DNA of 64,000 nucleotides from Clarkia xantiana subsp. parviflora (taxonomy: Eukaryota > Streptophyta > Magnoliopsida > Myrtales > Onagraceae): assembly GCA_036873135.1 (NCBI GenBank), contig JAPTYO010000059.1, forward strand, positions 7,247,066 to 7,311,065. Reading direction: 5' to 3'. This document shows positions 56,731 through 64,000 of this stretch, in pieces. The translations under genes and the position numbers were made by a program. Every line of letters starts with the position of its first letter. Positions within the stretch are counted from its first letter, which is position 1. Below the pieces are notes generated by a model that saw nothing but the letters and a program-made list of their open reading frames with translations, was not told the origin of the DNA and did no database searches.

Positions 56731-56956
56731 AATTGAGTTTTTTTTAGGGACTAAATTGCTAAATTCAAAATTTAGGTGTATAAAGTGGATGACTAAATTG
56801 AACGAAATTAAAGTATTTAACGATCAAACTTGACAGTTAACTAACGAATGCACTAAAGGTCTATACAATTTTGATACAAAAAACCTACAAAATAAAACAT
56901 ATGATACTAAAAGCTAATATTAGTTAAACATATGACATAAAAAACCATTTTAACCC
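56731..56956. mobile_element. Half MITE related to 40971-41521
   Basis: TTTTTTAGGGACTAAATTGC, TTAACGATCAAACTTGACAG, TTAACTAACGAATGCAC and the end ACCATTTTAACCC reproduce the core edge and right arm of that MITE. The left arm is absent. Confidence 0.72.
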
Positions 56957-57762
56957 AACTCTCTGGTTTAGAGAGAAAGGGTCATGAGCAACCGGTTTGG
57001 GTTGAATGGAAACCAGTTCACAAATAGTAAACTCTGGTTTAGAGGGAGGGAGGGAGGTGTGATGAAGACAGCTTTTTTTTATTGGGGAGATGGATTAAGT
57101 GTAGTGCAATTCTGTTAGACTTTCTTCATGGGCTGGCTCACTTGAGCCTTCTCCAATCTTTGAAAGCGGCCCAAATGAGATTTTGTCTGAACAAGTTTTT
57201 TACCCATTATTATAGATAGGCAGGCCACAGGATTCTTGGAACTAGCTAGCCGTTACGGGCGCTTGTCCATGGGCCACACTTAAATCAAAAACCTATTTTT
57301 AGACAGTTCACTAAGTGTGACTGTCCAACCAGTTTAATGATTAGATTAGAGACCTGTGGTATATTTACTTTGAGGCTCACGTGAACCAATTGAATTAATA
57401 GTAGAGGAGGTGGAAGATGAATGTCTCTCTCACCAACCCTGAGATTTCTTAGGGCTTGAGTCCGATAATTAAGCGGAGCGGATGGCTATTATATATCTTT
57501 ATACCAATATAAAATATTTTCAATATTTTTAATTTTATTAGTATTATTATTATTATATATATATATATATAATATTTAGTTCCCATAATTTTAAAAAATT
57601 GATAATTTAGTCTTTATTATCTTTGAGACCCATATATTTATCTTTACTATTACTTAAAAATCATTTCGTTAAATTTTGTTACTTTTATTTTTTAAGTTCG
57701 CTTAATTGACATGTCGTTGTAATTATTATTAAATGCTCAATCCAATAAACATATCAATTAGG

Positions 57763-57981
57763 GATGCATATCTTCTGCCTCACTCTTCTTGTTCCAGATC
57801 GTGTCTCATCATTAAGATTTTGACACGTGTGTAATTAATTTTTTGGTTTTTTTTTCTCTAAAAAACCCTACTGAGATTTGTGAAACCTAGAAGGAAAATT
57901 AAATTTAAGGACACGTGTCAAAATCTAAATGGTGAGGCACAATATGGGGCATGAAGAGTGGGCAGGAGATCTGAATCCATC
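57763..57981. mobile_element. Small MITE with DNA hairpin arms
   Basis: The left arm (GATGCATATCTTCTGCCTCA onward, with AAGATTTTGACACGTGT) and right arm (ACACGTGTCAAAATCT, ending AGATCTGAATCCATC) are inverted repeats of about 75 bp. The flanks share AATTAG. No coding sequence; the superfamily is undetermined. Confidence 0.65.
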
Positions 57982-58967
57982 AATTAGAGTCATCCTTAAC
58001 ATATGATATGCATTCAATATGTGCAAATGCCAGGTGCATGCATTGTTTCATTTACCATATCACAGATTTGGGGATGTTCCGCCCTTTGACATTTTTGTAT
58101 CGCATAAATCAGTCACTTGCCAACTCATATAACCTATCAAAATATGGATCAACCGTAGTTCCTGAAGTTTGACTAAAATTTTCATTAGTTAAATTGCATT
58201 AATTTTTTTTGCTAATTCACTTAACTTACATGTTACATTATTTATCATTAACTTCTTAATGCAATATACCTATAAATTCGAGTCACCCCTAAATTATGAT
58301 ATGTATTCAACTCGTGTACACTTAGAGTACATGTTGAGATTTTTTTTGTATATGTGTCAACAAAGGTTCTTGAATTTTGACATTTTACGGATAACATGTT
58401 ACTCATCGTCCATCATTTAGGGTCTCGAACTATTAATTTAGTTCTTTCATTTGTCAATTTAATCAAATTGTGTACAACCTAATTAGTATTTAAATAAATA
58501 ATTGATGTAAAGTCAAGTATAAACTTTTGATTTTAATGAATTGAATTTTCCTTTGGCGTTAAATCAATTTTTGTTGGTATTATGGTATAAAATTGTATGG
58601 AACGTGTACAGTTACGTTTGTATAGGTCAAACTGTTCCACTAATGACTATAAGTGGTTAAGTACGGGTTTACATTCTTCACTCATCAAGTTGATGAGTTG
58701 GATACAACTTTGTCGTTAATAACCCACGCCATACGCGATGTAACTCATTATTAGTTCTAACTGTAAATATATATATGTAAAACTAATTTAGTACCGTAAT
58801 GGAAAACAATAGTTAATTTTGTATCATCTTTCTATTTTTTTCGTTGTGAATTACATTGCGTCGTTCTTTTTTTCTCCCAGCCCTTCAAGTTGCCCATGTA
58901 TTAATTAAATATCATCATATTAGAAAGCTTTAGATAAATTATATATCTTGAAATTTAGACGACCGAT
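57982..58967. other. AT-rich stretch before the Helitron end, no gene seen
   Basis: No open frame or repeat worth naming. Confidence 0.5.
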
Positions 58968-59059
58968 ACGCGTGCAACGCACGCGTTAATAACTAGTATA
59001 ATAATATATAAGAAAATCCAACTCAGATATCGACATAATTAGTGGGAAAATAACAAAAT

Positions 59060-59620
59060 ATGTCCCGACCGACGACTGACACAATCAAGACCAGCATTAT
59101 GCCAAGAGGCCGGTGGTCGATCGAAGCAGTAGGCCAAGAGGAAGTTGTGGAAAAGGAAAAAAAGCACGATATAATGGGGCAGTCCCTTGTTTCTTGGAAA
59201 GTGAAAAAACAGACTACTCTTTCTAGATCCTCAGTAGAAGCAGAATATAAAAGTTTGGGTGATGTATTGTCTGAAATTCTGTGGCTTAAAGGGTTGCTTT
59301 CTGAGTTGGGTGTTGAGCAAAAGAAACCCATTGTGATTTTCTGTGATAGCCAGTCTGCTATTAAAATTGCCACCAACCCCGTGTTTCACGAGAGAACGAA
59401 ACACATTGAAATTGATTGCCATTATATTCGTTATTTTGTGACTAACAAAGTTGTGCAGTTGAAGTATATTAGCACTGGAGACCAGTTAGCAGATTTGCTA
59501 ACCAAGCCTCTACATGGAGCACAACACAATACGTTGGTTAAGAGGTTAGGGATGGTGGATATCTATTATGCAGAGCAGGTTGATGATGATGAAGATAGGG
59601 CCCAGATTGAGGGGGAGTGA
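59060..59620 (+). pseudogene. Ty1/copia RNase H end of a polyprotein
   Basis: The frame is open for 186 codons, but only residues from about 39 belong to the family: LVSWKVKKQTTLSRSSVEAE, FCDSQSAIKIATNPVFHERT, KHIEIDCHYIR and QLADLLTKPL. This is the copia RNase H and C-terminus, with SRSSVEAEY and the CDS/DSQ acidic residues intact. The first 38 residues are unrelated. The rest of the polyprotein is missing, so the element is 5'-truncated near 59150. The polypurine tract and LTR follow directly. Confidence 0.88.
59603..59616 (+). other. Polypurine tract of the copia fragment
   Basis: AGATTGAGGGGGAG ends just before TGAAGAGAATGG. In copia elements this is where plus-strand synthesis starts and the 3' LTR begins; here it overlaps the stop codon of the polyprotein. 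Confidence 0.7.
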
Positions 59621-60020
59621 AGAGAATGGTGCAATCTGGGCAGTCTGGGCTTCAATCTTTGTGTGTCTATTTGAGTTTGTTAAGGCTTGTTTTGTTACTT
59701 TGGGCTTGAGTATTAGTTTGGGCCTTATTGTTATTATTGGCCTGGTCTTTGTGTCCGTGTGGACTCGTTTGTCACTCCTTGGTGTTGTTTATGTAAACTA
59801 TACATATTATGGGCTACCAATTACGGCGCCCATCACCATATGCTTACAACTCCCACTCGCCGGAATGGGAGGTTGTCTGTTAATGTATTGTTGTCCAAAT
59901 CTGCATCAGCATTTCACTCCTTCAATCCGCTCCTTGCTTCCGAATAGTTCATACGAGGTTTGCCGTGCGACCGGTGGACACGACGGGCATCGTGCTACTC
60001 ATCTGTTAGGAGTATTGTAG
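59617..60020 (+). repeat. Start of a copia 3' LTR, right boundary not found
   Basis: It begins TGAAGAGAATGGTGCAATC after the PPT. Its partner LTR is not in the window, so the length is unknown. Positions 59793-59853 form one arm of the 61-bp inverted repeat. Confidence 0.55.
59793..59853 (+). repeat. Left arm of a 61-bp inverted repeat
   Basis: GTAAACTATACATATTATGG through CATATGCTTACAACTCC matches the reverse complement of 63859-63919 at 60 of 61 positions by eye. Confidence 0.9.
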
Positions 60021-60980
60021 CACCCGCGAAACGTTGATTCCCTTTTCTCCAATCAACCTGTTATAAACAACATTTATATTGTACCGCGCTGAATCCTAGG
60101 TCAACTGTTAATTCTCCTTTTGCCTAGTTTCCACATAGGAACACTTCTCCAAGGCATTCGTACAAATATTCACAACCTTCAACTAATATCCGGTTTGTGG
60201 CCACCTAGTGAATACAAGAGTCGGTGAATTACAAGTGAACTTGACCATCCCCATCGCTCATATCCTAAGTCAGACCCAACCGGTTTCCAAAGACGTGGTC
60301 ACTAGGCCTTTTTGTTTAGCACTACGCTCGTACGCCGGGATGCGAGGATTGAGCCTGACCTTAGATATGAGCTTTGAGTCCGTGAGGATACTTTGGATGC
60401 CTCTTCATAAGGCTCCTGGGATCAATCACATGCTCGAGGTGAAGAAGTTTGCGCCCGCCAGAATAACGAGGATTCCTTCCTAGCACAACCGAGCTGTGAC
60501 CCCGTGGTCGAACGTGGCACACGCAGTATGAAGCACGCGTTGATAGCATACTTGAACCTTTTGGGTTGACAGGAAAGGGATATGTCAATCATGCTATCAC
60601 AGATTCTCATCTGGCCCAGAATGTGGTTAAATGACGAACGAAGTTAATCACGACGATATGCAAAACGAAGATCATGTCGAGTTACTTCGAAACTAGATAA
60701 TCGTCTTGTTTAATCAGGTTAACCGCCTGACTCTTAGCCAGTCTTGCTTGGTAGAGGCCTCCCTCCACCGCAAGACTACCGTACTTATGTGACTAGGTAA
60801 GGCCCATATTCGACATAGTTTGGCAGAGGATTGCGTCCTCCTACGACTTAGTTTATAGACCGTAAATCTGATGTAAAAACATTATGACGCCGATTGATCA
60901 TAAACTCAACTGCAATTCTTTCGCTTAAAAAATGTAACTTTCTAATATCAAAATGTTATCACAGATACATGCCATTTCTA
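60021..60980. other. Degenerate copia flank, no gene seen
   Basis: By position this may be the 3' UTR and LTR of the minus-strand copia element, but no LTR ends could be found. The plus frame 60208-60483 and its opposite have no motif. Confidence 0.4.
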
Positions 60981-60984
60981 AACC

Positions 60985-62400
60985 CTACGCAATCCAAGCA
61001 GTTTTACATGCTTTTCGATATCTCCATGAGTAGTGGTTTTGTTAATGGGTCTGTTACCAAGTTATTGGTGGACAAGTATTCCTTAGTGATTTTATTGTCT
61101 AATATTATTAAAATTTAGCATGAAATTATTGCACATCAATGTGTTTGGTCTTACTACGGTACTTCAGATTCTTAACTGCCGCAATGGCTGCTTGACTGTC
61201 AGAGAAGACCTTCACAAGTTTATTCTCAACATCACCATCAAGCAGTGCAGTTAGAAGCCTTTTGAGCTAGACCGCTTCCCGTGCTTCCTTAGAGAGAGCT
61301 ACGAATTCCGATTCCATTGTGGACAGCGTGACTTAGGTTTGCTTATTACTCATCCATGAAATAGCGGCATTAGCAAGGAGGAATACTCCTCCCGTGGTGG
61401 ACTTATGATCATCCGGATTGCCACCACGGTCGGCGTCAATGTAATCGGTCAATTCTAACTTCTTGCCCTCATAGCACAGTTCGTAGTCGGCAGTACCTTT
61501 TCAGATAACGAGTTACTCGTTTTATAGTCTTTAAATGTTGATAGCCAGGATCTGATAGGAAACGTGCTATTAGGCCCACGGCGTAACAGATATCTGGACG
61601 GGTGCATTACATGGCGTACATCAAACTACCAACCATAATTAAATACTCTGCACCCTTCATCTGTTCACGCTCTGCCAGGTTCTTGGGGCCATCATGTTTT
61701 GACAGTGCACACCCAAACACCACCGGCGTTTCCACGGGTTTGACATCCTAATCTGAATCTTTTCAACAGTTTGTTGATATAAGCTTCTTTAGACAGACAC
61801 AATTTTCGGGTAGCCCTATCTCTAGCAATTTTAATGCCCAAGATGTACGTGGCCTCTCCCACGTCCTTCATCTCACGATTTCCTCGTGGAATCTGCGGAC
61901 CATTGCCGAGACGACTGTTTAAGACCGTAAATGGACCTTTGGAGTTTACAAACTTTACGTTCGTTTACCAGGAGTAATGAAACCCTCTGGTTGCTCCATG
62001 TAGATCTCTTCCTCCAAGTTTCTGAGAAGGAATGCGATCTTAATACTCGTTTGGTAAGGTTCGAAATCGAGACCTGCGACCAGGACCATAAATGGCCCTT
62101 ACCGTGGTTTTACGCACAGTGGTGAGTATGTTTTGTCAAAGTCCTCCGTGAAGTTGGGTACATCCTTTCGCAATAAGTCGAGCTTTTGTATTGTTAGACC
62201 TTTTCCATCAGTGGTGAGCCTTCTTTCAGGACTCACCGTATCCTTATGCCCCATGTGGTTAGCAGGTAAATCAACTACTGACTATAATGCTTTTCATTTA
62301 GGCGATCTCTCTCATTTATTATTTTCCTCCATTTCTCCACTTGAGGTCTTTCCATTGCAGGAAAACAGTTGTTAGAGTGGGGTCATCACTCTTCTAGATG
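60985..62400 (-). pseudogene. Ty1/copia reverse transcriptase and RNase H remnant
   Basis: In broken frames the minus strand gives, in order: EKW...INERD near 62340, ARLIAKGCTQLHG, FDKTYSPL, NLEEEIYMEQPEGF, QRSIYGLKQ-like, GEATYILGIKIARDRATRKL, AYINKLLKRF, MKGAEYLIMVGSLMYAM, TRPDICYAVGLIARFLSDPG, TMESEFVALSKEAREAV, FSDSQAAIAAVKN, KTKHIDVQ and LVTDPLTKPL. This is the usual copia RT-RNase H order. The block that should carry the catalytic YVDD is deleted, and several stops and frame changes are present, so it is inactive. Gag and integrase were not recognised. Confidence 0.85.
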
Positions 62401-63858
62401 GGATACTTCTTTGGTGAAGTTCGATGCCTTTGACTTTCGTTTAGGCTTGATTATCCCGTCTTTGAGTCTTAACGTCTCTCCCACTCAGAATAATGCCTCT
62501 TATCAGAGCATTTCTTCCAATTGGAATCAATTCTCCCACTCGAGATGATGCTTCTCATCGGAGCATCACTTCTATTGGGTACAAGAGGAGTGCTTTAACC
62601 ATAACCGAAACCTTTCCTTATACGACTTCTTGGTCTCAGAATTTTACTTCCAAGATGAATTCCTTGATCACTAGGATCTGGAACCAAGTTTTTCGGATCA
62701 CTCCCACTGGGAACAATGGGTAGTATAGGTAGTTGTGGCATCCCCGGTTTAGCATTACGACAATCAGGTTCAACTTGATTCGTCCAGACAACAATAGTGA
62801 TTACTTGTGGTAGGTGTTTAGACCTCCCACTGGATTTATTATGAAAATGTTCCAATTATCATTTACCATGTCATTCACTCGAGTTGCTGGTTAAAATCTC
62901 TCCCACTCGAATTAAGTGGGACCTGATGTCAGTAATATCCTCTTCTGTCTGATCAAGACTCATTGTACTGAAAAACGTCAATGCATCGGAAAATTCATCC
63001 TCAAGTATGTAATATCACATGTTCGACCACGGTGCCATGTCTTTAAGCTGTAAACAAGTATTTTCAAAGAGTAGTAACATACTCTTGTCCTAAATACGTG
63101 TTTAATGCGCAAATCAATGCCACATGATGATATGAGTAGCTCATTATCATTCTTCATCTTTTATTGCGGCGTGTCGAATTGATTTCAGTTAAACACAGTT
63201 TTACACTGATGTGAATCATTTTCTCATCATCCCATAGGGAACGTATGGCGAAATGACTACAACATTTATGTTTACAAACTATGCCTATAGAATTGTGTCA
63301 TTTGATTTGAATGCTTAGCCTGACTTATCGTTCAAGGCGTACGGAAGGAAAATCGTGTAACCGACTTCATCCTTCTTCGTTTGCTAACTTATTTCAGAGA
63401 TTTTATCCCATCTCCGATCTAAGCATTTTAGATTTTCACCTTATGCGTCAGTCGATACTTTTTCAAGGTCATAGTAGCTTTCGAAGCCTACTTCCTACCG
63501 ATGTAAATTTTATCAAAAAGTTATTCCCGAAGGAATGCAAACGAAAATTCAAAACATCATCATTTTAATCACTTCATTATTAAACTCATACTTTGAAATG
63601 ATGTGTTCCTCTTTCGAGGTCCACTTGCGCGAGGCGCAATTTACCCAAGTTTAATCATTGGTTAAATCGTTTCATTTCTAAATTTAACATAATTTAATCC
63701 AATCGGTCTCGTACATGATTATCATTATAGTTTATTTCATCAAATGGATTAATAATAAAGAAAGAGAGTTTTTTTTTTAAACGGTTAATTCTTAGAGCTA
63801 CGCAATCGATGGATTTAACGACATATTGAAGTTACTCAAATGTGTGATTAAAATGCAT
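62401..63858. other. Probable remainder of the minus-strand copia element
   Basis: This stretch would hold integrase and gag of the minus-strand copia. No motif survives clearly. Repeated TCTCCCACTCGA words occur at 62470-62545 and 62905-62925. Short frames here are not supported. Confidence 0.4.
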
Positions 63859-63919
63859 GGAGTTGTAAGCATATGGTAATGGGCGCCGTAATTGGTAGCC
63901 CATAATATGTATAGTTTAC
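63859..63919 (-). repeat. Right arm of the 61-bp inverted repeat
   Basis: This is the reverse complement of 59793-59853 with one mismatch (CCCATTACC for CCCATCACC). The match stops abruptly on both sides. Confidence 0.9.
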
Positions 63920-64000
63920 CTAATGAACTTGGGTAAATATCACATTAGGGTAATTGGGCTAGACCCAAATCCCAAAATTGGGCCCCCCAAATACATAGGC
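63920..64000. other. Window edge, possible copia 5' LTR sequence
   Basis: Read on the minus strand, this lies upstream of the inverted-repeat arm, where the 5' LTR of the minus-strand copia is expected. It is truncated by the window end. Confidence 0.3.

Larger units (their letters stand above)
52981..58996 (+). mobile_element. Putative Helitron, plus orientation
   Basis: The 3' end is convincing: an eight-pair hairpin ACGCGTGC-AAC-GCACGCGT (58968-58986), then TAATAA and CTAG (58993-58996) followed by T. The proposed 5' end, TACTATACTACTACTATATT near 52983, resembles plant Helitron starts but lacks the leading TC, so the left boundary is uncertain. No Rep/helicase is present. Family B MITE copy 2 and smaller MITEs are inserted inside. 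A shorter element ending at the same place is possible. Confidence 0.5.

Overview
The window is nuclear DNA of a flowering plant, most likely a eudicot. The evidence is one intact intron-bearing plant gene, several families of plant transposable elements, a nuclear copy of plastid DNA, and AT-rich spacers full of MITEs. There are no bacterial operons, CRISPR arrays or rRNA genes. Almost everything that can be recognised is transposon-derived. All family names come from motifs read by eye; no database search was run.

Layout. 1-2400: remnant of an L1-type LINE on the minus strand, followed by a CACTA end, a small MITE and a decayed plastid insertion (trnI-GAU 3' exon, spacer, trnA-UGC 5' exon, start of its intron). 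4131-12910: an 8.8-kb LTR retrotransposon with no coding sequence. It has a PBS, a PPT, a 5-bp target duplication and three internal tandem-repeat fields, and a foldback MULE is inserted in it. 13376-15758: a second foldback MULE, a SINE candidate and AT-rich spacer. 15759-28266: a MULE-type MITE split by an 11.9-kb Ty3/gypsy element of apparent Tat type (16239-28106, minus strand), which itself holds nested hAT-type MITEs. The Tat element carries gag, a protease and a second gag-like domain, but no reverse transcriptase or integrase. On the opposite strand it carries a decayed five-exon gene of the plant 'putative gypsy-type transposon' (Transposase_28) family.

28346-31730: further MITEs. 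32418-33558: the only intact cellular gene, a five-exon Nudix hydrolase on the minus strand with a TATA box near 33795-33803. 33947-46098: AT-rich spacer with at least six MULE-type MITEs, most flanked by perfect 9-bp duplications; one is a 1.7-kb near-complete hairpin. 46099-48832: a CACTA element that has captured a piece of a SCARECROW (GRAS) gene. 49090-49310: a decayed leucine-rich-repeat fragment resembling BAM1-type receptor kinases. 50334-58996: two Helitron 3' ends in opposite orientation, enclosing more MITEs. 59060-64000: the RNase H end of one Ty1/copia element (plus strand), the degenerate RT/RNase H of another (minus strand), and a 61-bp near-perfect inverted repeat 4 kb apart.

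The genes do not form a pathway. The layers record repeated nested insertion. The most unusual object is the non-autonomous Tat element, with its gag-protease-gag arrangement and an antisense spliced gene downstream of a CGCG-rich minisatellite.
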